A DNA stretch of 64,000 nucleotides from Syntrophobotulus glycolicus DSM 8271 (lineage in GTDB: Bacteria; Bacillota; Desulfitobacteriia; Desulfitobacteriales; Syntrophobotulaceae). Under the pieces are notes generated by a model. That model did no database searches. It saw only the letters and a program-made list of their open reading frames with translations, and was not told where the DNA came from. The first letter of the stretch is position 1, and each line of letters opens with the position of its first letter. The DNA is taken from positions 3,038,001 through 3,102,000 of the forward strand of contig NC_015172.1 in assembly GCF_000190635.1 (NCBI RefSeq), written 5' to 3'. Of this stretch, positions 50,538 to 59,539 are shown one piece after another. The position numbers were made by a program, and so were the translations under genes.

Positions 50538-52520
50538 ATGGCACCTCGTGGGCAAGGTCTGTTATGGTTAAAGATGAGAACCGCTCTTTTCGGTTCGCCG
50601 CTGACTACGGAAAAGGTCGAACATACCCGTGTCGGACTCTTTGGAGGCATCCCCATTTTCGGAGCGGATATTATCTCTTCCCAGGGTTATGCTCCTGATG
50701 AGATTTTGCTGGTTCTCCTTTTGGCGGGCGCTGTCGGTTATTCTTATCTGATGAAGGTCTCTTTGGTCATCATTATTCTCCTGGCAAGTATTTTCATGGT
50801 TTACCGCAAGGCCATCAGCAAATACCCTCAAGGCGCCGGTTCCTATGTCATCGCCAAAAACAATCTCGGAGAAACGTTCGCTCTGGTGGCCGGAGCAAGT
50901 ATGACCATTGATTATGTCCTGACTGTCGCGGTCAGCGTAAGCTCTTCTGTTGAAAATCTAACGGGAATCTTCCCTATTCTGGCTACCCACAAGATCCTGG
51001 CCTCATGTCTGATTATTTTTTTCCTGACTTGGCTTAACCTGCGCGGCTTAAAGGAATCCGCCAGGCTGTTTGCCTTACCTGTTTATCTCTATATGGCTTC
51101 CCTCGCTTTACTGGTCATTGTCGGCATTGCTGAAGTCCTGATGTATGGAGCCGATCCGGTGATTGTCGCCCAAAATATGCAAAAAACCTCCGAGTCGTCT
51201 ATCGGCGGAATGACTTTGTTCCTGTTTGCCAGGGCTTTTGCCGGCGGAACAACCGCTCTGACCGGCTTTGAGGCTGTCGCCAGCGGTGTCTCGGCCTTCA
51301 AAGCCCCCAGTCAGAAAAGAGCCATCAATACTTTATTGACATTGGCGATCATCGTCGGCACCGCTTTGGCGGGGATATCTTACCTTGCCAGTGTTTATCA
51401 TGTCATGCCTGCCACAGGGAATACTGTCTTAAATCAGCTCGGCCTCTTAGTATTCGGCAAAACCATTTTTTATTATGTGCTGATGGGCTGTGCCGCCTCC
51501 ATCTTAATTATTGCCGCCAATACTCCTTTTGCCGGATTCCCCATTCTTCTCAATTTGATGGCCAGGGATACCTACGCTCCCCGATACTTTAAGAATTTAG
51601 GCGACCGCCTTGTTTTCAATACGGGAATCTGGACGTTAAGTCTCATTTCTATTCCTCTGATCATCTTCTTTAAAGGAAATACTCACAGTATGCTCCCCCT
51701 ATACGCGATCGGCGTGCTGTTGTCCTTTTCATTTACGGGTTTCGGCATGGCGAAATTTGTTCTGAAGGATAAAAGGAAAGGCTGGCAGTCCGACTTTTCT
51801 ATCTTCCTGTTTGGGGGAGTCCTGTCTTTTATTGTTTTCCTGGTCTTCATTGTGACGAAATTTACTCACGGGGCCTGGCTTGTCCTGATTATCATTCCTT
51901 TTCTTGTCACGGTATTTTATACGATTTCCCGTGTCTACAAAAATGAGATCAAAGATCTTTCTGTGACTGAGGAAGCTCTGGAGGATTTTCACCGGCATGT
52001 CAAAAGGCTGAGAAAAAGAAGAGGAAATACCCCTCTTTCGGAATACCGCAATAAGATCATTATCCCGGTCTATGATCTTAATCTGATTGTCCTCAAGGCG
52101 ATGCGCTATGCTTATGCTTTGACACCCCAGGTCTGCGCCGTCCATATCGCTTCCGATCCGGACCGTTTGGAAAAAGTCAAACGGCATTGGTCGGAAAGCG
52201 GGATAGAAATCCACCTGGAAATCGTACCTTCTCCTTACCGTTCTACAGTTCATGATTTCCTGGCCTATGTCGATCAAGTGGAGAGCGAAAAGAAATTTGA
52301 AACAATTACTGTCGTCATCCCAGAATATGTCCCCGAGAAATTACGCTACCAGTTCCTGCATAATCAGACAGGCCAGTTGATCAAATTGCTGCTGCTTCTG
52401 CACAAGGATATCTTTGTCACCAGCATCCCTTATCATTCCGGTGACGACAGCAGCGACTTCAAGCCGGATCCCCAACCTGGCCGGAAAAATGACCTGCTCA
52501 ACCCATCATTGACAAAGTAG
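50538..52520 (+). CDS. APC-superfamily transporter, KimA-like potassium importer
   Basis: 660 residues. About 12 membrane helices (35-470) and a hydrophilic C-terminal domain of nearly 190 residues. SKYPQGAGSYVIAKNNLGETFALVAGASMTIDYVLTVAVSVSSSVEN and the TALTGFEAVASGVSAFK segment match the KimA (YdaO) branch, a high-affinity K+/H+ symporter regulated by c-di-AMP in B. subtilis. A general amino-acid permease is the alternative. The C-terminal region has a Lys/Arg patch (HVKRLRKRRG) followed by a soluble domain, as in KimA. It is preceded by GGAG and is convergent with a channel-like gene. Confidence 0.75.
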   Translation: MAPRGQGLLWLKMRTALFGSPLTTEKVEHTRVGLFGGIPIFGADIISSQGYAPDEILLVLLLAGAVGYSYLMKVSLVIIILLASIFMVYRKAISKYPQGAGSYVIAKNNLGETFALVAGASMTIDYVLTVAVSVSSSVENLTGIFPILATHKILASCLIIFFLTWLNLRGLKESARLFALPVYLYMASLALLVIVGIAEVLMYGADPVIVAQNMQKTSESSIGGMTLFLFARAFAGGTTALTGFEAVASGVSAFKAPSQKRAINTLLTLAIIVGTALAGISYLASVYHVMPATGNTVLNQLGLLVFGKTIFYYVLMGCAASILIIAANTPFAGFPILLNLMARDTYAPRYFKNLGDRLVFNTGIWTLSLISIPLIIFFKGNTHSMLPLYAIGVLLSFSFTGFGMAKFVLKDKRKGWQSDFSIFLFGGVLSFIVFLVFIVTKFTHGAWLVLIIIPFLVTVFYTISRVYKNEIKDLSVTEEALEDFHRHVKRLRKRRGNTPLSEYRNKIIIPVYDLNLIVLKAMRYAYALTPQVCAVHIASDPDRLEKVKRHWSESGIEIHLEIVPSPYRSTVHDFLAYVDQVESEKKFETITVVIPEYVPEKLRYQFLHNQTGQLIKLLLLLHKDIFVTSIPYHSGDDSSDFKPDPQPGRKNDLLNPSLTK

Positions 52521-52553
52521 GCCAATGAGCGCGGGCAAGAGTTTCTTTTCCTG

Positions 52554-53138
52554 TTATTTGGTGAATAAGGAAATCAGCAGTGACAGGGCAAAAAGCGTAA
52601 AGATGCTTTCCACTGCCAGTAAAACCTGGGTTCCCGTTCTTGCCGGGGAAATGCCCAGGGAATCACCGACCGAGATATCTCCGATACTCAATGCCAAAAA
52701 GGACAGGTATTGAGTAATCTTTTTTTTCCCGATAGTTCCCTCAAAGCTTTGCCGGTCAAGGGAGTAGACCAGATTAAACACTGAACCGAAAAAGAAAATG
52801 GTGATAAAAATCGGCAGACTGATGGAAAGCAGCTCTTTCTTTAGATGCTCAAAGTCCCTGATCTTTTCATCGTCGTCTCCCAAAAGATTCAGGATATAAA
52901 AACCTGTTCCCAACGCCGCAATGAGCGCATAAATATCCACTAAGGCCAGGGTCCTGCCTGAGAGGCGATGATCCCCGCATCCGTAAAATCCAAATCCTGT
53001 GACAAAAGCCGCCACCCCCCCAAAAATCGCCGGATATAAGATCACATAGTTTTTCTTCCCGGTCCCGGCAGGGATATTTTCATTTTGCCGGACAGGATAG
53101 CTTTGCCAGTTTTGCTGGTTTGATTGCACAAGAAACAT
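52554..53138 (-). CDS. Channel-like membrane protein with atypical selectivity filter
   Basis: 194 residues with four hydrophobic segments. The last 55 residues (QYLSFLALSIGDISVGDSLGISPARTGTQVLLAVESIFTLFALSLLI) have the layout of an Ion_trans_2 pore: pore helix, filter, then an inner helix. The expected TVGYGD filter is replaced by SIGDISVGD, so no Tyr-Gly is present. It may be a degenerate K+ channel, a channel with altered selectivity, or an unrelated membrane protein. It faces the KimA-like gene in convergent orientation, 33 bases away. Confidence 0.65.
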   Translation of the reverse strand: MFLVQSNQQNWQSYPVRQNENIPAGTGKKNYVILYPAIFGGVAAFVTGFGFYGCGDHRLSGRTLALVDIYALIAALGTGFYILNLLGDDDEKIRDFEHLKKELLSISLPIFITIFFFGSVFNLVYSLDRQSFEGTIGKKKITQYLSFLALSIGDISVGDSLGISPARTGTQVLLAVESIFTLFALSLLISLFTK

Positions 53139-53280
53139 TTGTCCCTCCGTACCTTTACTTTTCTACATCTTATTCCACTAAGCTTCCGCTGTTGCATTTC
53201 GGGCCTGGTCTTTATTTTTTCTTCGATCTGAGGTAGAATCGATTTAGAATTTTTATGTAGAATGGAAGGACGGTAGAAAG

Positions 53281-54891
53281 ATGTTCTCACTGCTTGTTAC
53301 TTTATTGCCTATCGCGGTCATCTTAGTGATGTTAATTGTGTTTAAAAAACCGGCTGACATCAGTGGTATTGTGGGCTGGCTGGCTGTGTCCCTGGTCGCT
53401 TTTTTCTTTTTTCAGACTTCGGGGGAAGTCCTGCTGCGCTCTACGGCTTCCGGACTGATTAAATCTTTTTCTGTATCTTTAATTGTCGCTACCTCTCTCT
53501 TACAAATGGCTTATATGGAGAAAACCGGTGCTTTAAAAAGGATCATTATCTTTATTAAAACACTGGCCACTGAAAATAAAGCGGTTCAGATCATGATGAT
53601 CAATATCGGCTTCGGCACTTTGATGGTCGCCGTCGGAGCGACCCCTGTCTCTCTCCTTCCGCCGATTCTCCTGGCCATGGGTTATTCTACATATGTTGCC
53701 ATTGCTCTGCCCGCTATTGGTTATGATTCTTTATGCACCTACGCTCTGCTTGGCGCGCCCATCGTCGTCTTCGTTGATGTGGCCAATGGGTTCCTCGGCA
53801 AGGGGCATGAAATCACTTTGTCTCAGGCCGGAAGTATTTTCTTTTTGTTCCTGCCGATTGTCTCTACCCTTATTGGCCTGTGCATGCTCTGGATCGTGGG
53901 AAGGGGACCGGCCATCAAAGCCGGTTTGGCCCCTTGTCTCATTTCAGGGGCGGTGATCGGCATCGTGTCCTATTTCACAAACCATTATGATAACCTGGTT
54001 GTTTTGACCGGTGTCTTATCCGGGCTTGCCGTCATTCTGGCCATGGTCCTTTACCTCCTGTTTACCGGCAGAAAGGTCATCAACAAAAGTGTTCTCACTC
54101 CCGAGGAAGTGGACTATGCCCGGACTCATCCATTATGGAAAGCCCTGATGCCCTGGGCTCTTTTGATTGTCCTAATTTTAGCTTTAAACCTCCCGCAGCA
54201 ATCCTTTGAATACTTATATAAAACCATGACCATGAGCATCAGCGGTCTCAGCGCCGATGGAAGGCCCATTCCCACAAGATTCCTCTGGAATGCCTATACC
54301 TGGATTTTTGTCAGCACCCTCTTGTCTATCCCCTTTATCAGGCCCAGTATGCCCCAGATCAAGGAATCTCTTCAAACGTGGTGGAAACGTGCTCCCCGTC
54401 CTGTTTTCTCGGCAGCTATCTTTTTTGCGATCGGGGAGGTCATGAACATGTCCGGGTATAATATGGCCTACAATGCCAATCAAGCCGCTCCTCAATTTCT
54501 GACCTCCAGCATGGTCAAGGTTCTGGCGGATTTCTCAGCTCATGCTTTCCACAATGCCTATGGAGCTGTCGTCAGCTTTATTGGGCTTTTCGGAGGCTTT
54601 ATCACCGGAAGCGAGGCTTCGACAATTGCCATGTTTGCCAAATACACCATGACTACCGCTTCCAACTTAAACTGGGGACTCAAGGGACTGATCATCGCTA
54701 CCGCGGGCCTGGCTTTTGGCGGCGGGCTTGCCAGTGTGATTTCTCCGGCCAAGCTGCAAAACGCGGCCGCCTCTATCGATAAGCTCGGGGAAGAAAATCA
54801 GGTCATCCGTATTGCCTTTATTTTTTCTTTGATTCTAACCACAGTGACCTCCCTGGCCGTTGTCGGGCTGCTCTATATCCATGGCATCTAA
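53281..54891 (+). CDS. Third LctP-family permease, divergent
   Basis: 536 residues, about 13 membrane helices, from the ATG at 53281. GATPVSLLPPILLAMGY, LLGAPIVVFVDVANGF, GFITGSEASTIAMFAKYTM and GGGLASVISPAKLQNAAASI correspond in position to the LctP motifs of the copies at 35188 and 37379, but identity is low. Substrate is likely a small hydroxy- or other monocarboxylate, not necessarily lactate. Its stop codon overlaps that of the cyclase gene on the other strand (CTAA), leaving no room for a terminator between them. Confidence 0.85.
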   Translation: MFSLLVTLLPIAVILVMLIVFKKPADISGIVGWLAVSLVAFFFFQTSGEVLLRSTASGLIKSFSVSLIVATSLLQMAYMEKTGALKRIIIFIKTLATENKAVQIMMINIGFGTLMVAVGATPVSLLPPILLAMGYSTYVAIALPAIGYDSLCTYALLGAPIVVFVDVANGFLGKGHEITLSQAGSIFFLFLPIVSTLIGLCMLWIVGRGPAIKAGLAPCLISGAVIGIVSYFTNHYDNLVVLTGVLSGLAVILAMVLYLLFTGRKVINKSVLTPEEVDYARTHPLWKALMPWALLIVLILALNLPQQSFEYLYKTMTMSISGLSADGRPIPTRFLWNAYTWIFVSTLLSIPFIRPSMPQIKESLQTWWKRAPRPVFSAAIFFAIGEVMNMSGYNMAYNANQAAPQFLTSSMVKVLADFSAHAFHNAYGAVVSFIGLFGGFITGSEASTIAMFAKYTMTTASNLNWGLKGLIIATAGLAFGGGLASVISPAKLQNAAASIDKLGEENQVIRIAFIFSLILTTVTSLAVVGLLYIHGI

Positions 54892-55517
54892 TATACGGCA
54901 ACGGCCCTGACCGGGCAGGCATCCGCTCCCTCAATATTCAGAGGCAGACAATACAGAGTAAATACAGGCTTTTTCAACTGATCGAAATTCGTCATATTCT
55001 CAATAATGACGATTTCTTTTTCTAATAAAGCACGATGCACCGGAAGCCCCTGATCGGACATTTGGTCAACACTCGGGGAATCAATCCCGATCCCCTTCAG
55101 TTCAAAAGAAGACAGCCAATCGGCAGCTTCCCTGCTGAAATAAGGGGGATCCCCATAATACTGTGCGCTCCCCCAATGCCTGCTCCAGCCGGTATTGACC
55201 AGCATAAAATCGCAATCTCTGAGAGCGTTTTCATAAGGGGCAAGCTCCTCAATCTCAATCCTTCCCGAATCAATCAACGTAATCATAATCGCTTGCCCGA
55301 TATATTTTTTGACAGGATACTTTTCCAGAGAATAGCCGTCCTGAAAGACATGTTTGGGCACATCAAGGTGAGTTCCGGTATGGCTGTTGAGCAAAAACCG
55401 TTTTTCATGATATCCGCAATGTTCCATATCGGCGACGATCTCTATCTTTGGCTGCTCTTCTCCTGGAAAAACAGGCATATCTTCTCTGATCGGATGAGAT
55501 AAATCAACGACTTCCAT
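54888..55517 (-). CDS. Cyclase/kynurenine formamidase-like metal hydrolase
   Basis: 209 residues of the PF04199 cyclase family. The metal-binding motif HTGTHLDVPKH (about residues 46-56) and GIGIDSPSVDQ are clear. Members include kynurenine formamidase (KynB), isatin hydrolase and polyketide cyclases. No tryptophan-degradation gene is nearby, so the substrate is open. It is convergent with the third permease, sharing stop-codon bases, which hints at a linked metabolic role (weak inference). Confidence 0.85.
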   Translation of the reverse strand: MEVVDLSHPIREDMPVFPGEEQPKIEIVADMEHCGYHEKRFLLNSHTGTHLDVPKHVFQDGYSLEKYPVKKYIGQAIMITLIDSGRIEIEELAPYENALRDCDFMLVNTGWSRHWGSAQYYGDPPYFSREAADWLSSFELKGIGIDSPSVDQMSDQGLPVHRALLEKEIVIIENMTNFDQLKKPVFTLYCLPLNIEGADACPVRAVAVY

Positions 55518-55585
55518 ATCATCACTTTCCTTTCCATTCGTTCCTTTCTTTGATCAAACGGTTTCCCCTATCGTGAAAAGCAGAA

Positions 55586-55631
55586 AAAAAGAGAGTGTCT
55601 CAAACTTTGGTCTTTGGGACACCCTCTTTTT
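55586..55631. terminator. Terminator downstream of rubrerythrin
   Basis: AAAAAGAGAGTGTC and GACACCCTCTTTTT pair with one mismatch. On the minus strand it lies 20 bases after the rubrerythrin stop. Confidence 0.88.
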
Positions 55632-55650
55632 CTGTTCCTCGATGAAAATT

Positions 55651-56187
55651 TTAGTATGACTGCGACCTTATCTCAAAATAGGCCTGAGGGTGGTCACATA
55701 CTGGACATTTTCCGGGCGCTTCCGCCCCTTCGTGGATATGTCCGCAGTTGCGGCAGATCCAGACAACTTCATTGTCCTTGGCAAAGACTTTCCCCTGCTC
55801 GATATTGGCCAAAAGCTTTCTGTATCTTTCCTCGTGCTCTTTCTCGATCTTAGCCACTCCGTCAAACAACTCGGCCAGATCATGAAAGCCTTCTTCCCTG
55901 GCTTCTTTGGCCATTCTGGGGTACATGTCGGCCCATTCTCCATGTTCACCGGAAGCCGCCGATTTCAGATTTTCGATCGCGCCGCTGATTCCCGCCAGTT
56001 TTTTAAACCATATTTTGGCGTGTTCTTTTTCATTATCCGCAGTTTCAGTAAATAGCGCGGCGATTTGTTCATATCCTTCTTTTTTGGCGGCAGAAGCAAA
56101 ATAAGTGTATTTATTCCGGGCCTGAGATTCCCCGGCAAAAGCCTCCCAAAGATTTTTTTCCGTTTTCGTTCCTTTTAAATCGGCCAT
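55651..56187 (-). CDS. rbr: Rubrerythrin
   Basis: 178 residues. The N-terminal ferritin-like four-helix domain supplies the di-iron ligands ([41 protein letters not shown]). The C-terminal rubredoxin domain has CRNCGH and CPVCDHP. It reduces hydrogen peroxide using electrons from rubredoxin-type partners in anaerobes. It is the last of four redox genes read together (Hrb, FprA, Dfx, Rbr). Confidence 0.96.
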   Translation of the reverse strand: MADLKGTKTEKNLWEAFAGESQARNKYTYFASAAKKEGYEQIAALFTETADNEKEHAKIWFKKLAGISGAIENLKSAASGEHGEWADMYPRMAKEAREEGFHDLAELFDGVAKIEKEHEERYRKLLANIEQGKVFAKDNEVVWICRNCGHIHEGAEAPGKCPVCDHPQAYFEIRSQSY

Positions 56188-56220
56188 AATGTCCTCCCTG
56201 TTTGTTTTGATCTAAAAAAA

Positions 56221-56604
56221 TTATTCATTGGTTTTCCAAAGTCCATGAATATTGCAATATTCCCTGACTTCCAGGATATCCTCCTGTTTAACGGGGAACC
56301 ATGCTTCCGGTTTGAGCCCGGGAGCGAGTTCGGCCCTGTAAACTTTATCTGCTGTCAACACTTCAATAAATTGAATAAAATGTTTTTCTTCCATCGGGTG
56401 TTCCACACTTCCAACCTGCACCCGGATTCCGTTCTCGGCAGCCTCGATAACCGGAACATGCTTTTCTTTACTGGCATCGACCGTATTTCCCACAAGCAGC
56501 TCCATCGGCTGCCCGCAGCAAACCAGGGCCGGCGCCCCGGGATGAACAACCTCAATCACATTGCCGCAAATATTGCATTTATAAATTTGTCTTAATTTGG
56601 TCAT
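56221..56604 (-). CDS. dfx: Desulfoferrodoxin (superoxide reductase, 2Fe type)
   Basis: 127 residues. Centre I (rubredoxin-like FeS4) uses Cys10, Cys13, Cys29 and Cys30. Centre II, the catalytic iron, has His49, His69, His75, Cys117 and His120, with Glu47 and Lys48 beside the site as in characterised enzymes. It reduces superoxide to hydrogen peroxide without making oxygen. Its start overlaps the end of fprA by 26 bases, so translation is coupled. Confidence 0.96.
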   Translation of the reverse strand: MTKLRQIYKCNICGNVIEVVHPGAPALVCCGQPMELLVGNTVDASKEKHVPVIEAAENGIRVQVGSVEHPMEEKHFIQFIEVLTADKVYRAELAPGLKPEAWFPVKQEDILEVREYCNIHGLWKTNE

Positions 56605-57763
56605 TTAATATTCCCTCCAATTTTAAGGCTGCCTCTTGCAGTTGGGCTTTTTCCGGGATAAATTGAATTCTGACATTTTCCAGCAGTTCAAAATGACACT
56701 CTTTGAGAATCCCTTCAATAATCCCCACACTTTGCCCGCCCCACCCATAAGAGCCGAAGGCGACTCCGATCCTGTTTTTCGGGGCCAGCCCTTTCATATA
56801 GGTGAGAAATGCCGATACTTTCGGCATGATCCCGTTATTCAGGGTTGGCGAGCCGACACAGACATATTTTGACATCAGAACCTCCGGCATAATGTCGGAA
56901 ATGTCATTTTCCGTTACCCTCATCAGCTTTGCCGGGATACCCGCGTTTTCAAAGGCATTTTGGACAGCATAAGCAATCTTTTCCGTGGAGCCCCACATCG
57001 TATCATAGACAATGACAGCCTTTTCTTCCGTTTGACCGGAGGCCCATTTTTCATATTCCCTGAGGATTTCCGGAATATGTGTCCGCCAGACTAAACCATG
57101 GCTGGGTGCGATAATCTCAATGGCTATATCCCGAAGGGCTTCCAGCGCCTTGCCGACCTGGGCTCCATAAGGCAGGACAATATTCGCATAATACCTCGCC
57201 GCTTCTTCAATGATGATGTCGCAAGGCAGCTCTTCATCAAATCTTTGGGTTGAAGCAATATGCTGTCCAAAGGCATCATTAGAAAACAGGATCTTGTCCT
57301 CCGGACAGTAGGTGACCATGTTGTCCGGCCAATGAACCATCGGAGTATGAACAAAAGCCAGGCTTTTCCGGCCCAAATTGATGGTCTCCCCGGACTTCAT
57401 GACCCGGAAATTCCAATCTGGTCTGTAATGCGCTTTCAAGCCCTTTTCCCCATTAACGGAAGTAAAAACCACGGCCTGGGGACAAATCTCCATAAGCTTG
57501 GGCAATGCCCCGGAGTGGTCCATTTCCACATGGTTTGACACGACATAATCAATTTTGGACGGATCAACAATCGCGGAAATTCGTTCAATCATTTCCTCAA
57601 ACATATAATGTTTTACCGTGTCAATCAGGGTTATTTTTTCATCCACAATCAGATAGGCGTTATAGGTCATCCCGCGCGGAGTGAGATAACCATGAAAGGT
57701 GCGAATATTCCAGTCAATCCCGCCTACCCAGTAGACATTATCTTTTACTTGAATCGGTTTCAT
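56579..57763 (-). CDS. fprA: Flavodiiron protein
   Basis: 394 residues. The metallo-beta-lactamase-like domain carries the di-iron ligands HVEMDHSG, VHWPD, FSNDAFGQH and PSHGLVWR. The C-terminal flavodoxin domain has YDTMWGSTEK, GSPTLNNG and GSYGWGGQS for FMN. FprA reduces NO to N2O or O2 to water. In Moorella, Hrb feeds it electrons, and Hrb is encoded 18 bases upstream here. The last codons overlap dfx. Confidence 0.96.
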   Translation of the reverse strand: MKPIQVKDNVYWVGGIDWNIRTFHGYLTPRGMTYNAYLIVDEKITLIDTVKHYMFEEMIERISAIVDPSKIDYVVSNHVEMDHSGALPKLMEICPQAVVFTSVNGEKGLKAHYRPDWNFRVMKSGETINLGRKSLAFVHTPMVHWPDNMVTYCPEDKILFSNDAFGQHIASTQRFDEELPCDIIIEEAARYYANIVLPYGAQVGKALEALRDIAIEIIAPSHGLVWRTHIPEILREYEKWASGQTEEKAVIVYDTMWGSTEKIAYAVQNAFENAGIPAKLMRVTENDISDIMPEVLMSKYVCVGSPTLNNGIMPKVSAFLTYMKGLAPKNRIGVAFGSYGWGGQSVGIIEGILKECHFELLENVRIQFIPEKAQLQEAALKLEGILNDQIKTNL

Positions 57764-57780
57764 TTTTTCTCTCCTTAAAA

Positions 57781-58515
57781 TCAGTCGACCGGCTGAAATT
57801 GACTCTTATCAACTCCGCAAACCGGGCATACCCAATCATCCGGCAAAGCCTCAAAGGCGGTGCCGGGTTCAATCCCTGAATCAGGATCGCCTTTCTCGGG
57901 ATCATAGATATAAGAACAAACCGGACATTCATATTTCTGCATGGTTGGACCCTCCTTGATTAAATTTTCTTTTTTTATTGACTCTGCTTTTTCAGCTTGC
58001 TCCGACCGGCTGCTTTTTGCGGCGGGGCTGGCCGGCGCGGCTGTCCCTCTTTTTAATTGCTGGTAAAATCCATAAGTCATAGGCTCTTCATCCGAATAGA
58101 CCTCAGTATTCATCACCTGACCGTAAAACACGGTGTGGGTACTCAGCTCCGTACTCTGAATCACTTCGGCTTCCAGATATCCGATACTGTTACTGGTTAG
58201 GAGCGGCGAGCCGGTCTGCCCTGGCTTAAAAGCAACTTCCCCGAACTTATCCAGATTTCTGCCGGATTTAAAGCCGAAATGTCCGATCATCTCCAGCGGG
58301 GTGGAAACAGGCAGGATATTCACGGCAAATACTTTACTGTTCTGAATGTACTCATGGGTGAGGTTCTCTTTATTAATACTTATGGCTACAATCAAGGGCG
58401 CGGATGTGATCTGGAAGACCGTGTTCGCGATCTGCGCGTTAATCCTGCCTTCTTTCAGGGACGAAATGACATACAAGCCGTAAGTTAAGCGGCGGAATAT
58501 TTTTGAATCCGTAAT
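57781..58515 (-). CDS. hrb: High-molecular-weight rubredoxin (flavin reductase-rubredoxin fusion)
   Basis: About 244 residues. The FMN-binding split-barrel domain (residues 8-155; [38 protein letters not shown]) is joined by an Ala/Lys/Glu linker to a rubredoxin with [14 protein letters not shown] and [11 protein letters not shown]. It passes NADH electrons to FprA. A TTG at 58476 would cut the conserved YGLYVISS region and lacks a ribosome site. The frame extends to an ATT at 58515, which sits 5 bases after AAGGAGG and directly after a stop, so an AUU start is proposed. Confidence 0.9.
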   Translation of the reverse strand: MTDSKIFRRLTYGLYVISSLKEGRINAQIANTVFQITSAPLIVAISINKENLTHEYIQNSKVFAVNILPVSTPLEMIGHFGFKSGRNLDKFGEVAFKPGQTGSPLLTSNSIGYLEAEVIQSTELSTHTVFYGQVMNTEVYSDEEPMTYGFYQQLKRGTAAPASPAAKSSRSEQAEKAESIKKENLIKEGPTMQKYECPVCSYIYDPEKGDPDSGIEPGTAFEALPDDWVCPVCGVDKSQFQPVD

Positions 58516-58565
58516 TCACTCCTCCTTCCCGATTCCTGTCTAAAATTCGTTTAATCTTATTTGAT

Positions 58566-58580
58566 AAATTAGACTAATTT
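58566..58580 (-). promoter_or_regulatory. 7-1-7 inverted repeat upstream of hrb
   Basis: AAATTAG-A-CTAATTT is a perfect 15-bp palindrome with one central base, the geometry of Fur/PerR-family boxes. It lies about 50 bases before the hrb start and should control the Hrb-FprA-Dfx-Rbr operon. The bases differ from the Bacillus PerR box (TTATAATNATTATAA), so the regulator is inferred. Confidence 0.6.
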
Positions 58581-58638
58581 TGAAAAATTCCTTTTTAATT
58601 TTGATTTAAATATAAAATTATTTTTAATTAAAGTAAAT

Positions 58639-58671
58639 AGCCTGCAGGTAATCCGGCTATTCTTGCAGGCT
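58639..58671 (-). terminator. Terminator of the TM1266-like gene
   Basis: On the minus strand AGCCTGCA and TGCAGGCT pair perfectly, followed by ATTTACTTTAATT. It lies 16 bases after the stop. Confidence 0.78.
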
Positions 58672-58686
58672 GTTTGTGTACCTTGA

Positions 58687-58956
58687 TCAGAATCCGACAT
58701 CAACGATTTTCGCGTTTACTCCCTCAATGCTGTTCAGTTCCTTCAAAAATACTTCAAGTTCTTCAGAATCCCCGGCAACCTGGAGTACAATCAAACCATT
58801 GGGCGAGCATGCTTCCCCCGCCACAGCCTCGATATGTTCATGCAGACCAAGTCTTACTTTGATCAGGCAGCCATATTGAGTCAGTAAATTTTGAACTTTA
58901 GCGGCGTTTTTGACGCGGTGATTCACTCCGACAACCATAATTTTCAAGTTTGACAT
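58687..58956 (-). CDS. TM1266-like ACT-domain protein (putative hydrogenase-system regulator)
   Basis: 89 residues from the ATG at 58956, 7 bases after GGGGG. The ferredoxin-like ACT fold is seen in LKIMVVGVNHRVKNAAKVQNLLTQYGCLIKVRLGLH and GLIVLQVAGDSEELEVFLKELNSIEGVNAKIV. Members are called iron-only hydrogenase system regulators because they often sit near FeFe-hydrogenase genes; none is in this window. Here it lies between the redox operon and an AhpD-like gene. Confidence 0.82.
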   Translation of the reverse strand: MSNLKIMVVGVNHRVKNAAKVQNLLTQYGCLIKVRLGLHEHIEAVAGEACSPNGLIVLQVAGDSEELEVFLKELNSIEGVNAKIVDVGF

Positions 58957-59094
58957 AGTATTTCCCCCATTCATCATCTTTACTCAAAAAGAAATTTTAC
59001 CTTTAAGCAAGCCAGGCGGATTTGGCAATATAGTTTCGGCAAAAGAAAACAAGAATCCTGCTCAAAACCTTTCGTTCCTCATCTTCTTCACAAA

Positions 59095-59415
59095 TTAATT
59101 TTCAGACAGCGATGATTTACCGGGAAAGGCCGCGGCTGAGACCCCAAGAATAGAATTCCCAAAAGCAAAATAGGCAATACGCAAAGCTTCGGCAATCTCT
59201 TCATCTTTTGCTCCGATTGCCCGCAGCTGCCCCGCTACGCTGGAAACACCGGGAACTGACCCATGCGCCGCGTCCAAAGCTAAAGCGATCAGCAGCTTGG
59301 TTTTATTGTCCAGGGCTCCCGGCGCCATAGACGATGAGAATACTTTTTCAATCGCTTCGGCAAAGGCTGGGTCATTCTTTTCCAAATGTGCCAAAAAAGG
59401 AGGTAAAGCCATCAT
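59095..59415 (-). CDS. AhpD/carboxymuconolactone decarboxylase-like protein lacking the CxxC motif
   Basis: 106 residues in one CMD helical domain (LDNKTKLLIALALDAAHGSVPGVSSVAGQLRAIGAKDEEIAEALRIAYF). AhpD-type peroxidases carry a CxxC just after the Ala-Ala-His-Gly stretch; here it reads SVPG, and the protein contains no Cys. It therefore cannot act as a thiol peroxidase. It may bind a ligand or be a non-redox member. ATG 59415 follows AGGGG. Confidence 0.82.
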   Translation of the reverse strand: MMALPPFLAHLEKNDPAFAEAIEKVFSSSMAPGALDNKTKLLIALALDAAHGSVPGVSSVAGQLRAIGAKDEEIAEALRIAYFAFGNSILGVSAAAFPGKSSLSEN

Positions 59416-59539
59416 CAATCACCCCTAACCATTCATTTGATTTCTGCCAACAATTAAAATTATTCGGATCTATCTGTATTGTACAGGAATCTGTTCAACT
59501 TCTCCAGAATTTTTCCTATTTTATTGCCCGGAGCCGGAC

